Assembly (NCBI RefSeq): GCF_001613145.1
Contig: NZ_BDBU01000024.1
Span: 186,001 to 250,000 of the forward strand
Direction of reading: 5' to 3'
Source of the DNA: Nocardia jejuensis NBRC 103114
GTDB taxonomy: Bacteria > Actinomycetota > Actinomycetes > Mycobacteriales > Mycobacteriaceae
DNA length: 64,000 bases
The notes under the pieces are model-generated. The model saw only the letters and a program-made list of their open reading frames with translations. It did no database searches and was not told the origin of the DNA. The position numbers and the translations under genes were made by a program. How positions within the stretch are numbered: position 1 is the first letter of the stretch; each line of letters opens with the position of its first letter. Shown here piece by piece: positions 34,283-42,212 of this stretch.

Positions 34283-36004
34283 GTGATGAACGGCGACGAC
34301 CCCCAGCACTTTGCACGGATGCGCCGGGAGCCGCCGCCTGCCGGGCGAGACGAGCCTCCCGCCCGTCCGCAACCGCCACGCGGCAATCCTCCACAGCCAC
34401 GCGGTAATTCCCCACAGCCACGCGGCAATTCCTCACAGCCACGCGGTAATCCGGCCGAGCCGCATCGCGGCAATCCCGCACAACCGCCGCGCGGTAATCC
34501 CCCACAGCCACGCGGTAACGCGGGGCAACCTCCCCGTGGCAATCCCGGGCAGCCGCCACGAGCGAATCCCGGGCAACCGCAACGCCCGCAGCCGCCACGT
34601 GGTCAGGAACCCCAACCACGACCCGGCCAGTCGCAACGGCCGCAGCCGCCGCGCGCACAGCCGCCCGGACCACGCGCCCAGCCGCCCCGCCAGGAACCTG
34701 ACCGCGACGGCCCCACCCGCAAGGTGCGACGCGACGAGCCCGGGCCCGCTCTGGCCTGGTCCGAGGCCCGCACCACCAAGAACCCGAACGGCACGCCCGC
34801 GCGCGACCGTGGGCAATCCCCGCAGGAACGCGCGTACCCGCGGAGCGATCCACGCAATCCCGAACGGCCGCAATCGGATCGGAGCCGAGCGGGCGCGCCG
34901 CAGTCGCACGCGCCCACACAGAAACCGGTCCCCTATCGCGAGAGCGGCACACCGCCCGATCGACAGGGCGGCACACCGCCCCCGCCCGCACTGCCCCCGA
35001 AACGCCGCAGCCGTGGCGAGGACCGTCCGCCGCGCGCGCCACGCCCGAAGAAGAAGCGGCACTGGTTCCGCTGGTTCACCGCGCTGGTGCTGATCCTGCT
35101 GGTGTTGCCCATCGCGGCGGCGGCCTATGTGGACACCCACCTCGAGCGCATCGACGCCCTGACCTCGTATACCGGCCGCCCGAGCGACACGCCCGGAACC
35201 AATTGGCTCTTGGTCGGCTCCGACAGCCGGGCCGGGCTCTCCTCGGACCAGGAGCAGGAGCTCTCCACCGGTGGCGAGGTCGGCTCCGAGCGGACCGACA
35301 CCATCATCCTGGTGCACATTCCCAAGTCCGGTAAGCCGACGCTGGTCAGCCTGCCGCGCGACTCGTACGTCAGCATTCCGGGCCACGGCAAGGACAAACT
35401 CAACGCGTCCTTCGCCTTCGGCGGCCCGCAGTTGCTGGTGCAGACCGTCGAGGGCGCGACCGGACTGCGCGTCGATCATTACGCGCAGATCGGATTCGGC
35501 GGCTTCGCGAACATCGTCGACGCGGTCGGCGGGATCGACATGTGCCTGGACGAGGCGATGGACGATCCGCTGGCCGGAATCGATCTGCCCGCCGGCTGCC
35601 AGCATCTGAACGGAAAGAACGCACTCGGATTCGTGCGTTCGCGCGCCTTCGCGCGCGCCGACCTGGATCGCATGCTGAATCAGCGCAAGTTCCTCAGCGC
35701 GCTGCTGAAGCAGGTGTCGAGCCCGTGGACGCTGATCAATCCGTTCCGATCCGTGCCGCTGCTGCAGAACGCGACCAAGGCGCTGAAAGTCGACAACGGC
35801 GTGCACGTGTGGAATCTGGTGTCGCTCGGACGCGCGATGGGCGGCGATCAGGTCGCCACGACGGTGCCGGTCGGAGGCTTCGAGGACGTCGACGGCAGCG
35901 GCAACGTCCTGCTCTGGGACAAGGAGCGCGCGGGGCGATTCTTCGACGCGCTGGCCGCTGATCAGCAGATACCGGCGGATCTGATCACCACCGTCGGCAA
36001 TTAG
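34283..36004 (+). CDS. LytR-CpsA-Psr (LCP) family cell-wall ligase with repeat-rich N-terminus
   Basis: This 573-residue protein has a proline-, arginine- and glutamine-rich cytoplasmic region of about 255 residues, then one membrane helix (WFTALVLILLVLPIAAAAYV) and an extracellular LCP domain. The catalytic LCP features are TIILVHIPKSGKPTLVSLPRD, the KLNASFAFGG segment and the arginine cluster GFVRSRAFARADLDRMLNQR. LCP enzymes attach polymers such as arabinogalactan to peptidoglycan from a polyprenyl carrier. The position between DUF2470 and bfrB corresponds to Rv3840. The start is GTG 34283 or ATG 34286. The cytoplasmic tail includes tandem PRGNPPQ-like repeats. Confidence 0.88.
   Translation: MMNGDDPQHFARMRREPPPAGRDEPPARPQPPRGNPPQPRGNSPQPRGNSSQPRGNPAEPHRGNPAQPPRGNPPQPRGNAGQPPRGNPGQPPRANPGQPQRPQPPRGQEPQPRPGQSQRPQPPRAQPPGPRAQPPRQEPDRDGPTRKVRRDEPGPALAWSEARTTKNPNGTPARDRGQSPQERAYPRSDPRNPERPQSDRSRAGAPQSHAPTQKPVPYRESGTPPDRQGGTPPPPALPPKRRSRGEDRPPRAPRPKKKRHWFRWFTALVLILLVLPIAAAAYVDTHLERIDALTSYTGRPSDTPGTNWLLVGSDSRAGLSSDQEQELSTGGEVGSERTDTIILVHIPKSGKPTLVSLPRDSYVSIPGHGKDKLNASFAFGGPQLLVQTVEGATGLRVDHYAQIGFGGFANIVDAVGGIDMCLDEAMDDPLAGIDLPAGCQHLNGKNALGFVRSRAFARADLDRMLNQRKFLSALLKQVSSPWTLINPFRSVPLLQNATKALKVDNGVHVWNLVSLGRAMGGDQVATTVPVGGFEDVDGSGNVLLWDKERAGRFFDALAADQQIPADLITTVGN
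34375..34590 (+). repeat. In-frame repeats encoding PRGNPxQP units in the LCP protein
   Basis: About nine imperfect units of 21-24 bases share the core CCACGCGGTAA and encode repeats of PRGN(P/S)(P/S)QP and PPRGNPGQP. They lie in the cytoplasmic N-terminal region of the LCP protein. The copies differ mostly at third positions and at the linker residues. Confidence 0.75.
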
Positions 36005-36037
36005 CGAGGCCGGCGGACGGCTCGCGTTCACCGCAAA

Positions 36038-36076
36038 TTAGGCAATACTTGCCTCATTTAGGCAATACTCAATAAG
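36038..36076 (+). promoter_or_regulatory. Tandem iron-box-like elements upstream of bfrB
   Basis: TTAGGCAATACT occurs twice, starting at 36038 and 36058, exactly 20 bases apart. The first copy is part of a perfect inverted repeat, AGGCAA-tac-TTGCCT (36040-36054), and agrees with the IdeR consensus at 14 of 19 positions. The second copy is weaker. M. tuberculosis bfrB has paired IdeR sites through which IdeR activates transcription. The distance to the start codon at 36124 fits an upstream activation site. Confidence 0.6.
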
Positions 36077-36123
36077 GTTGTACTTGGATGACACGCCACA
36101 TGACCAGGGCTAATGTCATCGCC

Positions 36124-36672
36124 ATGTCCTCACAAACCCAGACCAAGCGCAGCAAGTTCCATGGGCTGCTGCAGGATCAGATCCGCAACGAATTCAATGC
36201 GGAGCACCAGTACATCGCGGTTGCGACTTGGTTCGATCACGCCGATCTTCCGGTCCTGTCGAAGTATTTCTACAAGCAGGCCGTCGAAGAGCGCAATCAC
36301 GCGATGATGATCGCGCGGTACCTCCTCGATCAGGACATCAATGTCGAGATGCCGGGAATCGATTCGGCGAAGTCGGAATTCTCCAATGCCAAGGAGCCGA
36401 TCGCGCTGGCTCTGGCGCAGGAGCAGCTCGTCACCGAGCAGATCGTGCAGCTCGCCAAGTCCGCTCGCGAAGAGGGCGACTACCAGGGCGAGCAGTTCAT
36501 GCAGTGGTTCCTGAAGGAGCAGGTCGAGGAGGTGGCGACCATGAAGACCCTCCTCACCGTCGCCGAGCGGGCCAGCGCCAACATGTTCGACCTGGAGAAC
36601 TTCGTCTCGCGCGAGATGAGTTCCCCGAAGGATGCCTCGGGCGCACCGCATGCGGCGGGCGGCTCGCTGTAA
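36124..36672 (+). CDS. bfrB: Non-heme ferritin BfrB
   Basis: This 182-residue ferritin stores iron in a 24-subunit shell. The four-helix bundle shows the ferroxidase-site residues in LQDQIRNEFNAEHQYIAVA, the EERNHAMMI motif on helix B, and EQIVQLAKSAREEGDYQGEQF on helix C-D. Length and sequence match M. tuberculosis BfrB (Rv3841, 181 residues). An upstream in-frame ATG at 36088 exists, but the conserved start is MSSQTQTKRSKFHG at 36124. No heme-ligand methionine is evident, as in other BfrB ferritins. Two iron-box-like repeats precede the gene and a strong terminator follows. Confidence 0.95.
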   Translation: MSSQTQTKRSKFHGLLQDQIRNEFNAEHQYIAVATWFDHADLPVLSKYFYKQAVEERNHAMMIARYLLDQDINVEMPGIDSAKSEFSNAKEPIALALAQEQLVTEQIVQLAKSAREEGDYQGEQFMQWFLKEQVEEVATMKTLLTVAERASANMFDLENFVSREMSSPKDASGAPHAAGGSL

Positions 36673-36734
36673 TTCGCTTCGGATCGGCACGGCTTTCGAT
36701 AACCGCCGTACTTTTCGAGCAATGCATTTCGATC

Positions 36735-36774
36735 ACGACAGGCCCGGTCCCTTGCGCTGGACCGGGCCTGTCGT
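36735..36774 (+). terminator. Rho-independent terminator of bfrB
   Basis: A perfect 16-base-pair stem (36735-36750 with 36759-36774) encloses an eight-base loop and is followed by TTTAT. It lies 62 bases past the bfrB stop and 20 bases beyond the end of the convergent peptide gene, so it may serve both directions. Confidence 0.8.
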
Positions 36775-36794
36775 GTTTATCGATGCGCCCGCGA

Positions 36795-36851
36795 TTACTT
36801 GGCGGAGATGCTGCTGAAAAGGGACTTGATCAGGGCGAGAATGGCGTCCAT
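36795..36851 (-). CDS. Small amphipathic peptide of 18 residues
   Basis: This tiny open frame encodes MDAILALIKSLFSSISAK. Evidence for translation is a GAGGAG ribosome site seven bases upstream of the ATG on the minus strand, a clean stop, and its place directly behind the bfrB terminator in an otherwise empty stretch. The peptide fits one amphipathic helix with Ile4, Leu5, Ile8, Leu11, Phe12 and Ile15 on one side and Asp2, Lys9, Ser13 and Ser16 on the other. Net charge is about +1. Such peptides resemble phenol-soluble modulins or single-helix membrane peptides. It could also be a regulatory leader or a type I toxin. I know no described Nocardia counterpart. Confidence 0.6.
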   Translation of the reverse strand: MDAILALIKSLFSSISAK

Positions 36852-36874
36852 GGTGTTCTCCTCATCTAACTTTT

Positions 36875-36890
36875 CCCCGCGATTTCGGGG
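36875..36890 (-). promoter_or_regulatory. Leader hairpin next to the small-peptide ribosome site
   Basis: On the minus strand CCCCG and CGGGG arms (36875-36879 and 36886-36890) enclose a six-base loop about ten bases upstream of the GAGGAG site of the 18-residue peptide. It could influence translation or mark the 5' end of the transcript. The upstream 60 bases are unusually AT-rich for this genome and could hold its promoter. Confidence 0.35.
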
Positions 36891-36953
36891 TGTGCAGAGA
36901 ACGTAACCGAGCCCGTCTTCGAAAATGTTGGTTTTTCAGAAAAATCTTCCGGT

Positions 36954-37006
36954 AAAAAAATCGGGCCGCCCGCCGGTGGCCTGAAACCATCCGGCGAACG
37001 ACCCGA
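36954..37006 (-). terminator. Terminator downstream of the DUF5926 gene
   Basis: On the minus strand an imperfect stem with ends TCGGG and CCCGA and a central CGCCGG/CCGGCG helix (36961-37006) is followed by seven T residues (A run at 36954-36960 on the plus strand). It starts about 11 bases after the DUF5926 stop. Confidence 0.75.
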
Positions 37007-37016
37007 GATCACCCGG

Positions 37017-37934
37017 TCAGCGCAGGGTTACCTGGCGCGACCGGAGCCCGTCACGGGACCGGCGCTCATCGGAAGTCAGGGGAACGTCCGACGCCAGCGC
37101 CTCCGCCAGGCGAGCACCGAGCTCACGAGCCGGCGCCTCCCACTCGGTGGCGTGCTTCTCCGGATCCAGATCGAAGACCGGCACCAGCAGACCGTGCGTG
37201 CGGAACGACCCCGCGAAACGCGAATCCTCGCCCAGGTGCAGCGTTCCGGCCGCGTGCAGCCGCGCCAGCGCCAGCATCAGCTGATCCTCGTCCTCGGGAC
37301 GCACCCAGCGGATGTGCGCCTTCTCGCCCGCGTCCACCCACCAGGCCGCGCCGATCGCGTCCGCGCCCAGCGACAGGCGCGCCGACGGCATGATCGCCTG
37401 GTTCGCCTGCTCGATGGTGGCGGCCACCTGCGCGTCCGGGGTCACGCCCTCGGGCACCCACCAGTTGAAGTCCTGGTGCACGGTCAGATCCAGGGCCGCG
37501 CCCGGCTCCAGCACGTCCGCGAGGGTCGGTGTGCCCTCGGCGCTGGAACCGGCCAGCGACTCGCCCGGCTCGGCGGACTGGGTCCACAGAATGGCGGCGG
37601 CCAGATCGGCGGCCGGGTCCGCGCCCTGATGCTGCACCTGCGTGCCGACGAATCCGATCGGCTCGTCCCCGGCGCGCACCAGCGCGGCGACCGCGCCCGG
37701 AAGCACGGTGGCGAGCGTGACCGCACGCTCGGCGGCGACACTCGGCGACAGCTTCAGCGTCGCGGTCGCGGACGGCACGAACTCCCGCAGCGCGACCAGA
37801 TCGCACTCCGCGGCCAAACCCTCGAACGGGCGCGTCACAACCTGCGCGGCCTGCTCCTGTGCGGCCCGGCGATCGGCCAGCTTCTGCGCGCGATTGCTGT
37901 CCGGCTTGGGACTGTTGCGCTTGCTCTTACCCAT
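37017..37934 (-). CDS. DUF5926 family protein
   Basis: This 305-residue cytoplasmic protein is conserved in actinomycetes and sometimes mislabelled as a SecA-like protein. It has a basic N-terminus (MGKSKRNSPKPDSNRAQKLADRR), a long globular part with FNWWVPEGVTPDAQ and AAWWVDAGEKAHIRW, and a C-terminal FDLDPEKHATEWEAPA segment. The start ATG at 37934 gives the typical lysine-rich beginning; the upstream extension is not credible. No catalytic motif is recognised. It lies 67 bases from glpQ1 and has its own T-tract terminator. Confidence 0.75.
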   Translation of the reverse strand: MGKSKRNSPKPDSNRAQKLADRRAAQEQAAQVVTRPFEGLAAECDLVALREFVPSATATLKLSPSVAAERAVTLATVLPGAVAALVRAGDEPIGFVGTQVQHQGADPAADLAAAILWTQSAEPGESLAGSSAEGTPTLADVLEPGAALDLTVHQDFNWWVPEGVTPDAQVAATIEQANQAIMPSARLSLGADAIGAAWWVDAGEKAHIRWVRPEDEDQLMLALARLHAAGTLHLGEDSRFAGSFRTHGLLVPVFDLDPEKHATEWEAPARELGARLAEALASDVPLTSDERRSRDGLRSRQVTLR

Positions 37935-38001
37935 GGACGGCAAAACTACAGGGCGGCCCGGATGCGCCGAGATCTGGCGCACTGTCCCGGGGTGCGGCGG
38001 G

Positions 38002-38772
38002 CTACGCCTCGCCGAGCAGGGTCTTGGTCCGGCCCGGCAGATTCGTCGCGACCCAGCTGACGCCGAGATCGGCGCACAGGCGCACATCCTCGGGATCGTC
38101 GACGGTCCAGACGTAGGTGGCGCGGCCCGCCGCGGCGGCCTTGTCGACCAGGTCGGGGTGTTCGCGCAGGGTGCGCACGCCGGGGCCGATCGCGGTGGCG
38201 CCCACGGTGGTGGCCGCGCCGCCCGAGAGGTAGAGCGAGGATTCACCGAGCAGGACGGTCGGCAGCAGGGGCGCCGCCCGGCGGATCCGCCAGACCGCGG
38301 TCGCGGCGAAGGACATGACCACCGCGCGCGAATGATCGGCGGAGGCGGGTGCGGCGATGCCGTAGCGCTGAAGTTCGCTCAGCAGACTGGTTTCCACCAT
38401 CGCGCCGTAGCGGACCGGATGCTTGGTCTCGATGAAGAGCTTGGTGGGACGGCTCTTCCAGTCCAGCACCAGCTCGATGAGTTCGGCCAGGGTGAGCACC
38501 GTGGCGGGCTCACCGCTGTCCATGCCGAAGTCCAGGTCCCTCAGCTCGTCGAGAGTCATCTCGCTGACCGCGCCGGTACCGTTGGAGGTGCGATCCACCG
38601 TGCGGTCGTGCACGCACACCAGGTGGCCGTCCTTGGTCAGCCGGATATCGCATTCGACACCGTCCGCGCCCTCCTGCAGCGCGAGATCGTATGCGGCGAG
38701 GGTGTGTTCGGGTCGCGCCGCCGACGCTCCCCGGTGCGCGACCACGAACGGCGCGCGACTGTCCCGGCTCAC
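38002..38772 (-). CDS. glpQ1: Glycerophosphodiester phosphodiesterase
   Basis: This 256-residue TIM-barrel enzyme hydrolyses glycerophosphodiesters to glycerol-3-phosphate and an alcohol. Signature residues are VAHRGASAARPEHTLAAY (catalytic His and Arg), GVECDIRLTKDGHLVCVHD (metal ligands Glu and Asp and the second catalytic His), and FIETKHP. No signal peptide is present. The start ATG overlaps the stop of the DUF4328 gene by four bases, so it is the last gene of a rhodanese-DUF4328-glpQ1 operon. In M. tuberculosis the orthologue Rv3842c also lies next to bfrB. Confidence 0.92.
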   Translation of the reverse strand: MSRDSRAPFVVAHRGASAARPEHTLAAYDLALQEGADGVECDIRLTKDGHLVCVHDRTVDRTSNGTGAVSEMTLDELRDLDFGMDSGEPATVLTLAELIELVLDWKSRPTKLFIETKHPVRYGAMVETSLLSELQRYGIAAPASADHSRAVVMSFAATAVWRIRRAAPLLPTVLLGESSLYLSGGAATTVGATAIGPGVRTLREHPDLVDKAAAAGRATYVWTVDDPEDVRLCADLGVSWVATNLPGRTKTLLGEA

Positions 38773-39914
38773 TTCGGCAATACCTCCGCGTTCTCCAGAT
38801 TCGATGTGGTCGCCTCATCATTCCCGACGGCTCGGTCCGACGCGCGGTCGGCAGCGGGCGACGCGGGCTCGGCGGTGGGCGACACTCGGTCCGCGGCAGC
38901 CGATTCGGGTGCACCCCCACCGGGCCGGACGGGCTGGATGACGGCCTCGGCGGGACTGGTCGCGATGACCCAGCGCGAGACGGTCTCCTCGCGTCCGAGC
39001 ACGTCGAGACCGGCGAAGGCGCGCACCAGCCACAGTGAGAGCACCGCGAGGCCCGCGGCGGCCAGGTCGGTCAGCAGGGCGAAGGACACCCCGTCGGCCT
39101 GCACCTGCAGCGAATCCGCGAACCGGTACAGCTGCGCCACGACGACCATCACACCGTTGAGAACCCAAGCGGCCCACCAGATCCGGATCACGCGCAGCAG
39201 GCGCGGATCGGACCGCAGCCGCGCGGCCTCGCTCAGGAAGACGCCCGGCCACACCAGATTCGCTCCGGGAACCAGGCATCCGAGCGCGAGCGTGCGCAGC
39301 GAGCGGGGATCGGTCAGACCGGCTTTCTCGAACGCGGCCCGGCGGGTGTCGGCGAGCCAGCCGACCAGCGCCACCGCGCTCACCAGCGCGAGCGCGAGCG
39401 CCGCGAATCCGAAGACGTAGACCGCGGCGTCGGAGATCCACAGCAGCACCGGCTGAATCAGCCGGGTGCGATTGCGCAGCAGGATCCCGTACCGGCCGAG
39501 TTCGGCCAGCGCGGAGGCGCCGAACACGATGGCGGTGGCGATCAGCAGGCGCGGAAGTCGTTCGGTGAGGCCGGCCAGCGGGCCCCGCTGCGCGACGGCC
39601 GCGACCGGCGGGCGGTCCCGCAGACCCCAGCGCGGAATCTGGGTGTAGCGCGGCGTTTCCAGGCTCGCCGGACGGCGTTGCGCGGAGCCCGCGGTGGATC
39701 GGCGACCGGGCGGGCGGGCCACCCAGCGGTAGTTGCGCCGCTCGGCGGGCGCGTCCACGGGCGCCGGGGACAACAGGACGCCGCGGCAGCGGGGGCACCA
39801 GTGCAGCGGTTTGCCCTGCACGGCCCAGCGCGCACCACAGCGGGCGCACGGCTGTACGACCGGCGCGGCGCCGGCTGAGCCCGATCGCGCGTCTGCCACT
39901 CGTCCCCCGTTCAT
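38769..39914 (-). CDS. DUF4328 membrane protein with N-terminal zinc ribbon
   Basis: This 381-residue protein has a short zinc-ribbon-like motif at the N-terminus (CARCGARWAVQGKPLHWCPRC, two CxxC pairs), a positively charged linker, and five or six membrane helices from about residue 110 to 300 that match DUF4328. The tail of about 60 residues is low-complexity and acidic. The start at 39914 has GGAG seven bases upstream. It probably corresponds to the conserved membrane protein gene next to glpQ1 in mycobacteria (Rv3843c). Its function is unknown. It is coupled to glpQ1 by an ATGA overlap. Confidence 0.78.
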   Translation of the reverse strand: MNGGRVADARSGSAGAAPVVQPCARCGARWAVQGKPLHWCPRCRGVLLSPAPVDAPAERRNYRWVARPPGRRSTAGSAQRRPASLETPRYTQIPRWGLRDRPPVAAVAQRGPLAGLTERLPRLLIATAIVFGASALAELGRYGILLRNRTRLIQPVLLWISDAAVYVFGFAALALALVSAVALVGWLADTRRAAFEKAGLTDPRSLRTLALGCLVPGANLVWPGVFLSEAARLRSDPRLLRVIRIWWAAWVLNGVMVVVAQLYRFADSLQVQADGVSFALLTDLAAAGLAVLSLWLVRAFAGLDVLGREETVSRWVIATSPAEAVIQPVRPGGGAPESAAADRVSPTAEPASPAADRASDRAVGNDEATTSNLENAEVLPK

Positions 39915-39933
39915 CGACTCCAACTTCCTGGGC

Positions 39934-40299
39934 CTAGTAGATCTTCGGCTCGGCGCCGTCGCCGGCGAGGGGGCGGCCCGACTGCTGCCAGGCCACCATG
40001 CCACCCGAGACGTTCACGGCGTCGAACCCGACCTGGTTCAGGTATTGAACGACCTGCAGCGAGCGTCCGCCCTGGCGGCAGATCACGTAGATGTCCGCGT
40101 CGTAGTCCAGTTCGTCGATGCGGGCGGGGACGTCGACCATCGGGATGTGCAGGGCGCCGGGCGCGTGTCCGAGCTGCCATTCGTCGTCCTCGCGGACATC
40201 GAGCAGCAGAGCCGGGGTCGGCTCGGCGGGCGCCCACGGCTCGGCGGCGTCGAATTCCGCGGGCACGGAGTCGATCGGCACCGAGGGGACATGGGGCAT
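39934..40299 (-). CDS. Rhodanese-like domain protein
   Basis: This 121-residue single rhodanese domain has the entry motif LLLDVREDDEWQLGHAPGA and the active-site loop VICRQGGRS, whose cysteine carries a persulfide during sulfur transfer. The C-terminal segment GGMVAWQQSGRPL is typical of the fold. The start ATG at 40299 is preferred over longer frames because the conserved domain begins soon after it. It ends 19 bases before the DUF4328 gene, so the three genes are probably co-transcribed. Confidence 0.88.
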   Translation of the reverse strand: MPHVPSVPIDSVPAEFDAAEPWAPAEPTPALLLDVREDDEWQLGHAPGALHIPMVDVPARIDELDYDADIYVICRQGGRSLQVVQYLNQVGFDAVNVSGGMVAWQQSGRPLAGDGAEPKIY

Positions 40300-40431
40300 C
40301 GTCACGGTTTCGATCCTGCCACGCGCTGCTGGGAGCCGTGCGGTTCTATACCGCAACCAGTGGTTCGTTCCGGTCCGGGGAAGCCTGTCGTCCACCCCGT
40401 TGCGGGCGCGTTGTGCATAGCTCGGCTGCAG

Positions 40432-40462
40432 TTATCCACATAATCCACAACCTCATCCACAG
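40432..40462 (+). promoter_or_regulatory. Three adjacent DnaA-box-like sequences
   Basis: TTATCCACA at 40432-40440 is a perfect DnaA box. TAATCCACA at 40441-40449 and TCATCCACA at about 40454-40462 each differ by one base. All lie on the same strand in the 405-base gap between the rhodanese gene and the 203-residue gene, which contains no other coding feature. The gap is not an obvious oriC because dnaA and dnaN are absent. Confidence 0.5.
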
Positions 40463-40704
40463 GTTGAGGCTCGAGGCCCGCAGGCGCGCCGAAGGGGATT
40501 TTCGGGACGAAGTTTTTGGTCGGCCGATCCGGAAGTCCCCTCCAGGCCCCGGAGCGGCCGACCGACGAGCCGACGGATCTGCGGCCCTATCTACTCTGAC
40601 GCCGCTGGTCAGGTATCGGTTCCGGGGTCGGCGTAAAAAAACGACAACACTACCGAAAAACGGAAATCCTGGGTCCGGCCAGGCAAGATCGGTAGCCTGG
40701 CGCT

Positions 40705-41316
40705 ATGACTGTGAGCAGGGGGCTACTCGACGGACTGGACATCACCGGACTCAACACCGCACTCTCCGAGGCGACCTGCCTCGGAATCGACGTCGATACG
40801 GCGGCCGCGACGATACGGCTGGAGCTCGACGTTCTCACCCTCCCCGTCGACGGCCCACCGCCGGACGACTGCGATGTGTACCTGACCCTGACCGGCGTCA
40901 ACCGGGTCGCGGCCTCGCTGCGACGCCAGCGCTGGGACGACCTGGAACCGGTCGTGCTGCCGCTCACGCTGGACGGCCTGCACGACGCGGTCAGCAGCTT
41001 CGGCGGCGGCGCGCTGCACGGCTGGGACTTCCTCGATCTCGGCGACAGCGCCTGGACCCAGTGGCGCAAACTGCTCAGCTTCGACACCGTCCTGAGCGAG
41101 GGCACCGCCGGCCACATGCTGGAGTTCTCCCAGGAAGAGGGCATCGACCCCCGCGAACTCGATGTGCGGGTGTGGTTCGAGGGCCTCGAGATCACCGGCA
41201 AGCAGGGCGAGCAGATCGCGCTCGAGGATTTCGTCGCGGGCGGTGTGCGCTGGTGGAAGGCGCACGATCAGGGCGACCCGCGCACCATGCGACCGAATAT
41301 CGTTCCGCCGCTGTAA
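40705..41316 (+). CDS. Conserved actinobacterial protein of unknown function
   Basis: This 203-residue acidic, soluble protein has alternating strands and helices, with segments LGIDVDTAAATIRLELDVL, RWDDLEPVVLPLTLDG, and the C-terminal FVAGGVRWWKAHDQGD. No signal peptide, membrane helix or known catalytic motif is seen. The ATG at 40705 is preceded by a usual spacer but only a weak RBS. It stands alone upstream of sodA, 221 bases away. I cannot name a family with confidence. Confidence 0.65.
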   Translation: MTVSRGLLDGLDITGLNTALSEATCLGIDVDTAAATIRLELDVLTLPVDGPPPDDCDVYLTLTGVNRVAASLRRQRWDDLEPVVLPLTLDGLHDAVSSFGGGALHGWDFLDLGDSAWTQWRKLLSFDTVLSEGTAGHMLEFSQEEGIDPRELDVRVWFEGLEITGKQGEQIALEDFVAGGVRWWKAHDQGDPRTMRPNIVPPL

Positions 41317-41537
41317 CCAGCTCGGTTCCTCCGTCGAGTTCGGGGTAGTCGACCGGCGTACACGCGTGGGCGCGGCGGCGTTGCGATCACGACCAGTCCA
41401 AAGGTTGAGACAACCGGGTCGGGGCTGGAATGTGGGGGCACGCAGCCCGGTTGCGAACAAGCGGGTGTACGAATGATGGTTGGGTGCGCTCGGTAGACGC
41501 CGTGCGCACACGGCCCCGACACTGAGGAAGGGACATC

Positions 41538-42161
41538 GTGGCTGAGTACACGCTGCCAGATCTGGATTTCGATTACGCCGCCCTGGAGCCCTACATCTCC
41601 GGGCAGATCAACGAGATCCACCACTCCAAGCACCACGCCGCCTACGTCGCGGGTGCGAACACCGCGCTCGAGAAGCTGGAAGCCGCCCGCGAGGCCGGTG
41701 ACCACAGCGCCATCTTCCTGCACGAGAAGAACCTGGCCTTCCACCTGGGTGGCCACGCCAACCACTCCATCTGGTGGAAGAACCTGTCTCCGGACGGCGG
41801 CGACAAGCCGGTCGGCGAGCTGGAGTCGGCGATCAACGACCAGTTCGGTTCGTTCGACAAGTTCCGCGCGCAGTTCTCCGCGGCCGCGAACGGCCTGCAG
41901 GGTTCGGGCTGGGCCGTCCTGGGTTACGACACCCTGGGCCAGAAGCTGCTGACCTTCCAGCTGTACGACCAGCAGGCCAACGTGCCGCTGGGCATCATCC
42001 CGCTGCTGCAGGTCGACATGTGGGAGCACGCCTTCTACCTGCAGTACAAGAACGTGAAGGCCGACTACGTCACCGCGTTCTGGAACGTCGTGAACTGGGC
42101 CGATGTGCAGGACCGCTTCGCGCGCGCCGTCGCTCAGGGCAAGGGTCTGATCTTCGGCTGA
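41538..42161 (+). CDS. sodA: Superoxide dismutase, Fe/Mn family
   Basis: This 207-residue SodA destroys superoxide. The metal ligands are His28, His76, Asp160 and His164 (the last two in QVDMWEHAFY). Length and sequence closely follow mycobacterial SodA, which is exported without a classical signal peptide; none is present here either. Residue 145 is glutamine (YDQQ). M. tuberculosis Fe-SodA has histidine there, and glutamine is associated with manganese forms in related species. The GTG start follows GAGGAAGGGA. A terminator hairpin lies at 42213-42245. Confidence 0.96.
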   Translation: MAEYTLPDLDFDYAALEPYISGQINEIHHSKHHAAYVAGANTALEKLEAAREAGDHSAIFLHEKNLAFHLGGHANHSIWWKNLSPDGGDKPVGELESAINDQFGSFDKFRAQFSAAANGLQGSGWAVLGYDTLGQKLLTFQLYDQQANVPLGIIPLLQVDMWEHAFYLQYKNVKADYVTAFWNVVNWADVQDRFARAVAQGKGLIFG

Positions 42162-42212
42162 TCCGGCCGCGGGCCACGCCCGACGGATCCTCCGGCGACA
42201 CGCCCGGGCTTC

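Noticed and set aside
36088..36123. Upstream start for bfrB at 36088
   Set aside because: It adds 12 residues not typical of BfrB; the conserved start MSSQTQTKRSKFHG is at 36124.
37017..37934. SecA-like translocase, a label often given to DUF5926 proteins
   Set aside because: No Walker A or B motif and much too short for SecA.
40300..40704. Chromosomal replication origin
   Set aside because: dnaA and dnaN are absent and only three boxes occur, without an AT-rich unwinding region.
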